Source: Marisediminitalea oceani (GTDB lineage Bacteria > Pseudomonadota > Gammaproteobacteria > Enterobacterales > Alteromonadaceae). Taken from it: a DNA stretch of 64,000 bases. Of the stretch, positions 48,800 through 56,158 are shown piece after piece. Numbering within the stretch: position 1 is the first letter of the stretch; every line of letters starts with the position of its first letter. Location: positions 1-64,000 of the forward strand of contig NZ_RCUA01000020.1 in assembly GCF_003731635.1 (NCBI RefSeq). Direction: 5' to 3'. A model generated the notes under the pieces. The model did no database searches, was not told the origin of the DNA, and saw only the letters and a list, made by a program, of their open reading frames with translations. The position numbers and the translations under genes are program-made.

Positions 48800-49295
48800 A
48801 AAAAAAAACGGTGGCCTGAGCCACCGTTTTCTTCTGGAATTTAGAACTCCTTCTCTGCGCTAGTGCAATTTCGGGGATTACCTGAAACTCCGCACGCAAA
48901 TCCTTCTTATCTGCTTTGCAGCAGCCCACCTTGTCCGTGGTGTTTCCCTTTCCATTTTTCCGTTCAAACTTTACATCCTGTAAAGTAATCTCCGCTCTTG
49001 GAGTTGTCCTTAGCCGTCCTGGCTTATTCCATTCCTGCTGGCATCCCAGCCTCTTCCTTAAATCCTGTTGGTTTATTCCGTTAAACCGGATTCCATTGGT
49101 CTTCCTGACATCGTCATCCTGACGCGTATTCCTTTTGCCGCTTCCTGCGCGCTATCTTCCTGATAGGTGCCTTCCTGGCTGTTGTCTTTCTGACGGGTCG
49201 CATCTCCTTGCGACATGGTTAGATTACGCTGCTGAGAAAAACCTGCCACCGGTGGATTACACAAAACCGCCTGATTCTCATTCATCTCGTCTGTA
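48800..49295 (-). ncRNA. csrB2: CsrB-type CsrA-sequestering small RNA, copy 2
   Basis: A second RNA, diverged from but clearly paralogous to copy 1 over its full length, in the same orientation. It has about 25 GGA motifs and keeps the identical CTTTACAGGATGTAAAG hairpin (near 48971-48987), the ACGGTGGC terminator, the AT-rich promoter block (-10 near 49302-49307) and a perfect UvrY box (49383-49400). Blocks such as GCTGGGATGCCAGCAGGAA are identical in both copies. It is convergent with the sulfatase. Multiple csrB genes under one two-component system are known from vibrios, where they act redundantly. Ends are estimates. Confidence 0.9.
48805..48830 (-). terminator. Terminator of csrB2
   Basis: AAAACGGTGGC / GCCACCGTTTT with a CTGA loop and a nine-base T-run on the minus strand. 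Same sequence as the csrB1 terminator except for the loop. Confidence 0.92.
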
Positions 49296-49382
49296 ACAGA
49301 TTTAATACTCTATATTTTTCATAACCTTAACCAAAAGTGTAAGGCAAGGCTGGGTAAAACAAACCGCTTATTCGTACACTTT

Positions 49383-49400
49383 TGTAAGAAATGTCTTACA
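49383..49400 (-). promoter_or_regulatory. UvrY/GacA response-regulator box of csrB2
   Basis: TGTAAGACATTTCTTACA on the minus strand is a perfect TGTAAG-N6-CTTACA box, about 90 bp upstream of the predicted RNA start and only about 40 bp from the stop of the next gene. Confidence 0.85.
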
Positions 49401-49440
49401 CGATAACGGTAGTCTTTGTCACCCGGAACGTATTCGCGTC

Positions 49441-50142
49441 TTATGGCTTATCCGCGGGCATAACAAATACTTCTCTGACACAGGCTGTTTTGCTGCTCGA
49501 CAACGCATAAAGCACAGCATCAGCAATGTCTTCTGGCGCAATTTTGTCGTCTTTCGGTTCATCAAAAAATGATGTATTGACCATGCCCGGGCAGATGGTG
49601 GTGCACTTGCCGCCCCACTCACGCATTTCCTCCGCCAGGTTCATCCCAAACCCGTAGGCAAACCATTTGGTAGCACCATATACCGAGCCTTTAAGTGTCA
49701 TGCGACCGGCTGCGGAACTGGTTAACAGAAAGTGCCCTTCACTATCTTTCAGATAAGGCAGACTGGCTTTAGCCGTATAGAGCAAGCCGTTAACGTTAGC
49801 CCCCAACATGGTAGACCACTCGTTTACGTCACCCTCTGCCACGCCCGGAGAGTTTACGCCGGTACCGGCATTAGCAAAGACACCGTCGATGCTGCCAAAT
49901 TTGCTATGGATGTCTGCAAATGCACTGCTTAACGTGTCAAAGTCGCTGACATCCGCTTTTACTGCATAGGCTTTGTCTTCGCCCAGTTCACTAACCAGCT
50001 CGTTAAGCTTATCCTGACGTCTGGCCAGCAAGGCAACGTGATAGCCGTTTGCCACCAACGCCCGTGCCGTTGCCTCACCGATGCCGCTTGATGCGCCGGT
50101 AATGGCGATAACTTTTGCTTTGGATTCTTGAGTTACTGACAT
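49441..50142 (-). CDS. Short-chain dehydrogenase/reductase
   Basis: A 233-residue classical SDR. The NAD(P) motif TGASSGIG is at 15-22, NAG is within FANAGTG, and the catalytic Ser and Tyr-x-x-x-Lys appear as TSSAAG and YGATK. Arg residues after the second strand (ALLARRQDK) favour NADPH. The substrate is unknown. AGGAG precedes the ATG by 5 nt. It lies 25 bp downstream of the PfpI-like gene on the same strand, so the two are probably cotranscribed. Confidence 0.88.
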   Translation of the reverse strand: MSVTQESKAKVIAITGASSGIGEATARALVANGYHVALLARRQDKLNELVSELGEDKAYAVKADVSDFDTLSSAFADIHSKFGSIDGVFANAGTGVNSPGVAEGDVNEWSTMLGANVNGLLYTAKASLPYLKDSEGHFLLTSSAAGRMTLKGSVYGATKWFAYGFGMNLAEEMREWGGKCTTICPGMVNTSFFDEPKDDKIAPEDIADAVLYALSSSKTACVREVFVMPADKP

Positions 50143-50167
50143 TATGACTCCTGCCTGCTAATTCTAA

Positions 50168-50719
50168 TTACGCTACCAGTTCACTTATCTTGCCGACAAA
50201 CGCGGGGATGTCGTCAGGGTTTCTGCTGGTTACGAGCTTACCGTCGTGGACCACCTCGTTGTCTTCCCAGGCGGCACCGGCGTTAAGTAAATCGGTTTTA
50301 ATACTTGGAAACGACGTAACTTTGCTGTCCCGGGCTAATTCTGATTCGATGAGTAACCAGGGACCATGGCAAATTGCACCAATTGCCCTAACGCGGGTTT
50401 CAGCGTGTGCGCGTTTTATAAAAGAAACTGCCTGTTCATTGTTACGTAGGATATCCGGGTTAATCTGACCACCCGGCAACACTACCGCGTCGTAGTCGCC
50501 TGGCGCAGCGGCGGTAACCTGTTTATCAACAGCCACTTTCTCACCCCATTGGTCCTGGTCCCAACCCGTTATTGAGGTCTGATCGTCAATAGAAAGGACG
50601 TCTACCTCAGCGCCCTGCTCTGCAAGCATTTCTTTGGGTTTAATTAATTCACTCTGCTCAAAGCCACTGGTTGCCAGAATCGCGATCTTTTTACCTGTTA
50701 AATTAAATTGATTGCTCAT
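50168..50719 (-). CDS. DJ-1/PfpI family protein (YhbO-like)
   Basis: A 183-residue protein from the ATG at 50719 (AGGAG 8 nt upstream). The nucleophile Cys lies in AICHGPWLLIES, with the supporting Glu in TSGFEQSEL, the PfpI arrangement. Family members are reported as proteases or glyoxal/protein deglycases; the biochemical role is debated. SFPSIKTDLLNAGA and LVTSRNPDDIPAF match the stress-protein YhbO group. It is upstream of and probably in an operon with the SDR. Confidence 0.87.
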   Translation of the reverse strand: MSNQFNLTGKKIAILATSGFEQSELIKPKEMLAEQGAEVDVLSIDDQTSITGWDQDQWGEKVAVDKQVTAAAPGDYDAVVLPGGQINPDILRNNEQAVSFIKRAHAETRVRAIGAICHGPWLLIESELARDSKVTSFPSIKTDLLNAGAAWEDNEVVHDGKLVTSRNPDDIPAFVGKISELVA

Positions 50720-51030
50720 ATTAAACACTCCTGTGACAAGCTGATTTTAAAGTTTTGGATGGTCGACTTTGCAGCAACATCCATTCCAACCACATAAACA
50801 ATTGATTTAGCTTATTAATTTTAAACCCATGCGTTTTTACATCAGTCTCTGGTGGAAAGTTTTGCAGTCAGTGTGAAGGACTTACAGGGCACTGCGATTA
50901 GAGCGATTCGCCGTTGGTCAGATACAGTTTATGCGGATATCCGGCAGCAAAATAGCACCTTATGCTGTGCACAACATCGCATAATAATCGTATGGCTTTG
51001 CGCAATATTGGCTTTAGAAGACAGAAGAAA
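50720..51030. other. Divergent promoter region
   Basis: This 311-bp stretch separates the PfpI-like and cytochrome b561 genes. It includes an AT-rich segment near 50800-50825 and a short, unsupported open frame at 50852-51058. No operator or hairpin stands out. Confidence 0.4.
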
Positions 51031-51570
51031 ATGGCATCTCACTATCGTCCGATTGTAATTTGGTTTCACTGGCTGATGGCCGTAATGCTGGTTATTGTCT
51101 GTTTATCGATGGAATTTATCAGCCTTTACCCAAAAGGTAGCAGTGGTCGGACACTGATGTTATCCACACATTACCTGTTAGGTCTGGTCATCCTGATAAT
51201 GGCAGTCATCAGGTTGTGGTTATGGTGGCGCAGTGAGCCGATTGAAAAGCCCGATCACGGACACGTGCAAAAGTATGTGGCGAGGGCGGTTTTCATACTG
51301 CTATATGGCCTTATGATCACCTTACCGATAATTGGTTGGGTGGATATTGGTTTGTGGGATGTGTCAGTTTCAGCTTTTGGCTGGCAACTGCCACAAATAG
51401 CCTCACCAGACAGCGTTATGGCGGAAGAGTTATCTCAAATTCATATTCTGATGGCAAAAACCGGCTATGGGCTTGTTGGGCTGCATGGCACTGCAGCCCT
51501 TTATCATCACATCATATTAAAAGATGTCACGCTGAAAAGGATGTTACCAGGCTTCCGCCAGCGGGCTTAG
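51031..51570 (+). CDS. Cytochrome b561 family protein
   Basis: A 179-residue inner-membrane di-heme protein from the ATG at 51031 (MASHYRPIVIWFHWLMA). Four membrane helices carry the heme-ligand His residues: H in VIWFHW, H in LSTHYLLG, and H in GLVGLHGTAALYHH. Members such as CybB pass electrons between quinol and acceptors, with superoxide proposed as one. An in-frame ATG at 50992 would add 13 residues. It stands alone. Confidence 0.88.
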   Translation: MASHYRPIVIWFHWLMAVMLVIVCLSMEFISLYPKGSSGRTLMLSTHYLLGLVILIMAVIRLWLWWRSEPIEKPDHGHVQKYVARAVFILLYGLMITLPIIGWVDIGLWDVSVSAFGWQLPQIASPDSVMAEELSQIHILMAKTGYGLVGLHGTAALYHHIILKDVTLKRMLPGFRQRA

Positions 51571-51631
51571 CTAGCAGCCAGAGCCTGACTAACGCCAGGC
51601 TCTGTTCATATCGCTGCCATAAAAACTGCTA

Positions 51632-52375
51632 TTAGGGCAGATATGCCCCGCCACAAACCGGAACATAAGTTCCTGTAACGTGAGATGCTCCCTCACTAGC
51701 CAGGAAGCGTATGGTGTTAGCAACGTCTTCCGGCTGCGCAATACGTTGGTTTGGCGTAATACTGCGAATAAATTCTTTAAACTCTTCCGGAGCCTGTTTA
51801 GTGGCATCAGTCTCAACCATGCCCGGCGCAACAATATTGGCAGTGATCCCGTAAGGACCAAGCTCCTGAGCAAGGTATTTATTAAAGCTATCCAGCGCGC
51901 CCTTCGCTGAACCATGTGCAATAAAGCTTGGTGCAGGCGCTTCTGAAAGCGTACTGGAGATAAACACAAGCCGCCCGAATTGCTTCTCTTTCATGCTCTT
52001 AGCAGCTAATTGCGCAGTAACATACGAAGCATGCATTTCATCATTGAGTTTCTGGGCAAATTCATCCCAACTCTGATCAAGAAACGGCTTGGGTGTAAAG
52101 TTCATATTGGCGTTGGACACCAGTACATCCACCCCACCGAATTCATCGTTGATTTTATTGAACATGGCCGCCACCTGAGAATCATCCCGCACATCGGCCT
52201 GTATCGCTACCGCTTCGCCACCTTGCGCAATAATACTTTGCGCTAATTCTTCGGCAGTGGCTGCGCTATTTACATAGTTGATAAAAACGCGGTATCCCTC
52301 TTCCGCCAGCGCTTTAACCGTTGCGGCACCAATACCTCTTGCTCCACCAGTCACCAATGCATTACGTGTTGTCAT
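51632..52375 (-). CDS. Short-chain dehydrogenase/reductase (FabG-like)
   Basis: A 247-residue classical SDR from the ATG at 52375, with GAGGAGA 8 nt upstream; longer in-frame starts have no ribosome site. TGGARGIG is the cofactor motif, DVRDD and SNANMNF follow, and the active-site Ser lies in FISSTLSEA. The position normally occupied by Tyr-x-x-x-Lys reads FIAHGSAKGAL, so the catalytic Tyr appears replaced by His while Lys remains. ITANIVAPGMVETDA and the C-terminal GTYVPVCGG are typical. Activity is therefore uncertain. Confidence 0.85.
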   Translation of the reverse strand: MTTRNALVTGGARGIGAATVKALAEEGYRVFINYVNSAATAEELAQSIIAQGGEAVAIQADVRDDSQVAAMFNKINDEFGGVDVLVSNANMNFTPKPFLDQSWDEFAQKLNDEMHASYVTAQLAAKSMKEKQFGRLVFISSTLSEAPAPSFIAHGSAKGALDSFNKYLAQELGPYGITANIVAPGMVETDATKQAPEEFKEFIRSITPNQRIAQPEDVANTIRFLASEGASHVTGTYVPVCGGAYLP

Positions 52376-52511
52376 ATAAATCTCCTCAGAATAATAAATG
52401 TCAGGGTATGGCGCCCCAACCACCACATAATGTGATGATAAAATCTCAAGTATACTTGAGGTCAAGAGCTATCTGGCTTTATATCCTGCTAATTTATCTT
52501 TTTACCAGCCT

Positions 52512-53348
52512 TTAAATATTACGGGTCGTTCCAGACACAGAAACAGGACTACCTTTTTCCTCAGACAAGCTAACCCTGATCACTGAGGGCGCGCCCATAT
52601 CTTCGCCCTGACGAATAGTAAACTGGCCGTTGTGGGGCCATTTTGTATCCCGCAGATAACCGGCAAACGCCGCCGCTGCAGCGCCGGTAGCCGGGTCTTC
52701 AATAACGCCACCCGAGGCAAAAGCATTTCTGACTACAAACACCTGCGGACTCTCAATATACACCAGCATAATCGTTACTAGTCCCAGCGCCTCCATAACA
52801 GCTTTGCCCGCCGTCAGAGAGTACGCCATGCTGGCCAGGGTTTGCCTGCTTTGCAGCGGCAATACAATGTGGTTTGAACCACCATGAATATAAGCCGGAG
52901 ATAATCGTGCGTCGAGATCCTGTTCAGAAAAGCCGAAAAGGTTAAGCACCTGGGTGAGCTCATCTTTGGTAACCGGCCGACTATGGGTAGGTGGTGACGT
53001 TAGCGTAGCCGCCACGCCTTGTTCGGTTTGTACTGTATTAACGGCTATTTCAGCGCTGTTGATTGTGAGTTTATACTCGCCTTCTCCTGCGTGCTCACCT
53101 AACACCGCGCCAAGCGCTATGGTGGCATGGCCGCAAAATGGCACCTCGGATTCAGGCGAAAAATAACGTACCCGCCAGGCTGATTCATCTTCTGAAAGTG
53201 GATAAGCAAAGGCGGTTTCGGAATACCCCACCTCAGCTGCAATGCTACGCATTTCACTGTCTGTCATTGGGTCTTTAAGTAACACCACCCCGGCGGGGTT
53301 ACCACCTTTGTTACCATCACTGAATGCGGCAATGCGTTGTACGTTCAT
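52512..53348 (-). CDS. PhzF family isomerase
   Basis: A 278-residue PhzF-like protein (diaminopimelate-epimerase fold). GGNPAGVVLL (16-25), the catalytic Glu in GYSETAFAYPL (near 44), VPFCGHATIALG and DPATGAAAAAFAGYL are intact. Phenazine genes are absent, so the natural reaction is unknown; such orphans are common. It is divergent from an Lrp-type regulator 155 bp away, which may control it. Confidence 0.88.
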   Translation of the reverse strand: MNVQRIAAFSDGNKGGNPAGVVLLKDPMTDSEMRSIAAEVGYSETAFAYPLSEDESAWRVRYFSPESEVPFCGHATIALGAVLGEHAGEGEYKLTINSAEIAVNTVQTEQGVAATLTSPPTHSRPVTKDELTQVLNLFGFSEQDLDARLSPAYIHGGSNHIVLPLQSRQTLASMAYSLTAGKAVMEALGLVTIMLVYIESPQVFVVRNAFASGGVIEDPATGAAAAAFAGYLRDTKWPHNGQFTIRQGEDMGAPSVIRVSLSEEKGSPVSVSGTTRNI

Positions 53349-53503
53349 AACTGTTCCTTACGCGGTAAATTAACGGGCTGATAGTTTTTATAGAATATCA
53401 CTGGCTACACTCTATTTTCACTGCCATTTGATAACCCTATACTTGCTTTTTCCTTTCATATACAGGTAAATTAAATGAATAACCTTTAATTTGAAAATCA
53501 GTT

Positions 53504-53968
53504 ATGACAAAACAGATTGACCACCTCGATAAAGCCATTTTAACTGTGCTGGATAACAATGCCCGATTGAGTCTGGCAGAAATAGGTAAAGCGGTAGGCT
53601 TATCTGGACCCGCCGTTGGCGAGCGAATGAAAGCGTTGCGACATAAAGGCGTTATCGACGGTTTTGGCGTGCGACTGGATATGCGAGCGCTGGGTTATAG
53701 CATTCAGGCGCTGGTAAGAATAAAGCCGAAGTCGGGGCAGATAAGAAAAGTGGAAAAACTGATTAGCGACGAGCCCCGCTTTATGGCCTGCGATCGGGTA
53801 ACCGGTGAGGACTGCTTAATCGCACGCCTCGCCCTGCGGGATATCGCAGAACTCGATGACATTATGTTTCCGTTGCACGAATGTGCCGATACCAACACAT
53901 CCATCGTTAAATCGTCATTGTTCGAGCCGCGGCTGCCGCAAATCAATATCAGTAAAGCGGCCCGCTAA
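53504..53968 (+). CDS. Lrp/AsnC family transcriptional regulator
   Basis: A 154-residue protein. The N-terminal winged helix-turn-helix is at about 5-50 (DKAILTVLDNNARLSLAEIGKAV) and the RAM (ligand-binding and oligomerisation) domain at about 65-145. The divergent arrangement to phzF suggests local control, possibly with an amino acid as ligand. The last codons overlap the convergent ribbon-helix-helix gene by 4 bp. Confidence 0.92.
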   Translation: MTKQIDHLDKAILTVLDNNARLSLAEIGKAVGLSGPAVGERMKALRHKGVIDGFGVRLDMRALGYSIQALVRIKPKSGQIRKVEKLISDEPRFMACDRVTGEDCLIARLALRDIAELDDIMFPLHECADTNTSIVKSSLFEPRLPQINISKAAR

Positions 53969-54369
53969 TGTTTATTGCCTTGTCGGGCTGATTGCTGCTC
54001 AGGCAGTTGGTTCAGTCGCGTCGCCATTGAATCGGCTTCCTGTTTAATCACACGATCTGAATCGATATCACTAAGAGGCTCAAGCGCATCTCGCTTAAGA
54101 TAGCCGTCAGTAATCATTGATAAATAACGGCCGCAGCAAACCCGCAAAAACGAGGTAAAGTTGCCAACGTCATGGTCGGCATCGAGTGACTCCAGATACA
54201 GTTTTGAAATCAACTGGCTCACACTCAGTTCGTCCCGGCTGGCGATTTCCTGCAGCACATTCCAGAAAAAAGTCTCCATGCGGATGGAGGTCACTACGCC
54301 GTCTATTCGCATTGAACGGGTGGTGCTCGTCCACAAAGATGGATCGGCATTAATAAATAATCCACACAC
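53965..54369 (-). CDS. Ribbon-helix-helix domain protein
   Basis: A 134-residue protein starting at a GTG with GAGGGAG upstream. Residues about 17-85 fit the RHH_4 pattern: TTRSMRIDGVVTSIRMETFFW, then a helix LSVSQLISKLYLESL and the closing FTSFLRVCCGRYL. Such proteins are small DNA-binding regulators or of unknown role. The C-terminal 45 residues are charged and probably disordered. It follows the DJ-1 gene on the same strand by 21 bp, so the two may be coexpressed. Confidence 0.72.
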   Translation of the reverse strand: MCGLFINADPSLWTSTTRSMRIDGVVTSIRMETFFWNVLQEIASRDELSVSQLISKLYLESLDADHDVGNFTSFLRVCCGRYLSMITDGYLKRDALEPLSDIDSDRVIKQEADSMATRLNQLPEQQSARQGNKH

Positions 54370-54390
54370 AGACTTCTCCCTCTACTTTAC

Positions 54391-54948
54391 TTAAAGCAAC
54401 GCCATAAACTGACTCAACAGAGCCGGATGAGCCGGCCAGGCCGGGCCCGTTACCAACTTACCATCGGTGATGGCTTCATCCATATTCACGGCAACATAAG
54501 TGGCCCCTGCCAGTTTTATTTCCGGCTCGCATGCCGGGTAGGCAGACACTTGCTTGCCTTCCAGCACACCGGCCGCAGCCAGTAACTGCGGGCCATGACA
54601 AATCGAGCTAACCGGTTTGTCCGCCGTAAAAAACGCTGTTACCAACGCAATGACATCCGCATTTAACCGCAGGTATTCTGGCGCCCGACCGCCGGGAATA
54701 TACAACCCATCATAATCTTCGGCCTTAACGTCTGCAAAAGTCGCATTTAGCGTAAAATTATGGCCCGGTTTTTCGGTGTAGGTCTGATCGCCTTCAAAAT
54801 CGTGAATTGCCGTTTTAATGGTATCCCCTGCCGATTTATCCGGACACACCGCATCAACCTGATGGCCACAGGCCAGCAGGGTTTGAAATGGCACCATGTT
54901 TTCATAGTCTTCGACAAAATCACCCGTGATCATAAGGATCTTGCTCAT
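54391..54948 (-). CDS. DJ-1/PfpI family protein
   Basis: A 185-residue protein from the ATG at 54948 (GAGGTAACACT before it). The Glu of the catalytic pair is in [13 protein letters not shown] and the nucleophile Cys in [22 protein letters not shown] is typical. It differs clearly from the other PfpI protein at 50168, being closer to the group annotated as deglycases or glutamine-amidotransferase-like proteins. A single gene with its own promoter region upstream (54949-55097). Confidence 0.86.
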   Translation of the reverse strand: MSKILMITGDFVEDYENMVPFQTLLACGHQVDAVCPDKSAGDTIKTAIHDFEGDQTYTEKPGHNFTLNATFADVKAEDYDGLYIPGGRAPEYLRLNADVIALVTAFFTADKPVSSICHGPQLLAAAGVLEGKQVSAYPACEPEIKLAGATYVAVNMDEAITDGKLVTGPAWPAHPALLSQFMALL

Positions 54949-55097
54949 AGTGTTACCTCGATAATAAGTTAACGAATGCTGGTTGTTATACAAACACAGT
55001 TACATCACAGGCAGGTAACAACATACTACTACATGAATCATATGCGTATGGAAAAGCGGAAACGTCAGGGAGGTGTGAACACCTCCCTGGCGGTCAG

Positions 55098-55907
55098 TCA
55101 GGCCTTAAGCTCATCATTAAAATAACTGATGGCCAACTGCTGGGCTCTGCCATTAACTTTTGCGGTTGTTTTATCCCGTAAGCGGATATACAGGGCCATG
55201 CAGGCTTCAAAGGCTGGGATTAGGGTATCTCTTTCAGCCGTAGCAATCGTTTGTTTAAGCTCAGCGGCAAATGCTGGCAGACGCTTTTCGATAGTTCGCA
55301 CGCCCGATGGAGTCATTCCGGCCTGTTGTAACGCCAGCGGCGATAACACCACAGTACGTAAAAAAGACAAAAACTCCAGTGCCTCAAAGTATTCTCCCCG
55401 GGCAATTTTACCCGCACCGTAGTGCACCCAAATCCAGAAGCGGTCCTCTATCCACTGACAATCCGGTTGCGGATACCCGTACTCAGTGCTGGCGTAAATA
55501 TCGGAAAGCAAAGATGAGCGCTCCCAGACAACCTGAGTATTGTCGACCCGCTGCGCTGCATCCGTTAGCGATACAAATTTAAAATCAACGTGTACGAGCG
55601 ACGGGTTACTGTGAGGTAACTCATACAGAGCAATAATCAGTCTAGGCTCCCCAACATGCTCGCCGGTAAAGCCTTCAACATAACCCGGTACAGCGTTTAC
55701 CAGTTTAAACCGCTCAGCCATCACTTCATCAGTAAACGCCGGTTCAATGGCAATAACCAGATCCAAATCACTGTATTGATCCATCTGATTGCTAGCGAAC
55801 GAACCACTCGCGCCGATAGCGTTTACGCGCTTATCGCCCGAAAAAATACGAATAATGTCGGTTAACAGCTGCTGATGTGCTGTGGGGAGGGTGCTTGGAT
55901 ATTTCAT
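55098..55907 (-). CDS. Nucleotidyltransferase-domain protein
   Basis: A 269-residue protein with an N-terminal pol-beta-type nucleotidyltransferase: GASGSFASNQMDQYSDLDL carries G-S and the D-x-D metal pair near 48-50, and VHVDFKFV provides the third Asp. The C-terminal half (about 150-260) is helical. The layout resembles aminoglycoside or lincosamide adenylyltransferases, but nothing identifies the substrate, so resistance is not claimed. Monocistronic. Confidence 0.75.
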   Translation of the reverse strand: MKYPSTLPTAHQQLLTDIIRIFSGDKRVNAIGASGSFASNQMDQYSDLDLVIAIEPAFTDEVMAERFKLVNAVPGYVEGFTGEHVGEPRLIIALYELPHSNPSLVHVDFKFVSLTDAAQRVDNTQVVWERSSLLSDIYASTEYGYPQPDCQWIEDRFWIWVHYGAGKIARGEYFEALEFLSFLRTVVLSPLALQQAGMTPSGVRTIEKRLPAFAAELKQTIATAERDTLIPAFEACMALYIRLRDKTTAKVNGRAQQLAISYFNDELKA

Positions 55908-56158
55908 ATTTTACCTATCAGGATTGATGTTAAGAACTGCCGGGGGCAGTTAGTGCGGTAAAATTAGCGCAGCATTACAACTTAAGGGATTTTGCTTCGC
56001 GATTCAATCAATCTGATTCACTTTTCAGGGTAAAAATTAAGCTCACCGCGTAACAGTAACGCTATCAGATAGCGGGAACAGGCACTTTAATTGCGGCTTA
56101 ATATCATGGTAGTGTTGCAATTAATAAGAACAAAAAAATCATGTGATAAGGATTGTCC

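Noticed and set aside
45740-49400. Long direct repeats flanking the sulfatase as the ends of a composite transposon
   Set aside because: The repeats are explained in full as two CsrB-type RNA genes with promoter, GGA motifs and terminator. There is no transposase, terminal inverted repeat or target duplication.
50852-51058. 68-residue frame before cytochrome b561
   Set aside because: It overlaps the b561 gene in another frame, lacks a ribosome site and has an unlikely composition for a protein.
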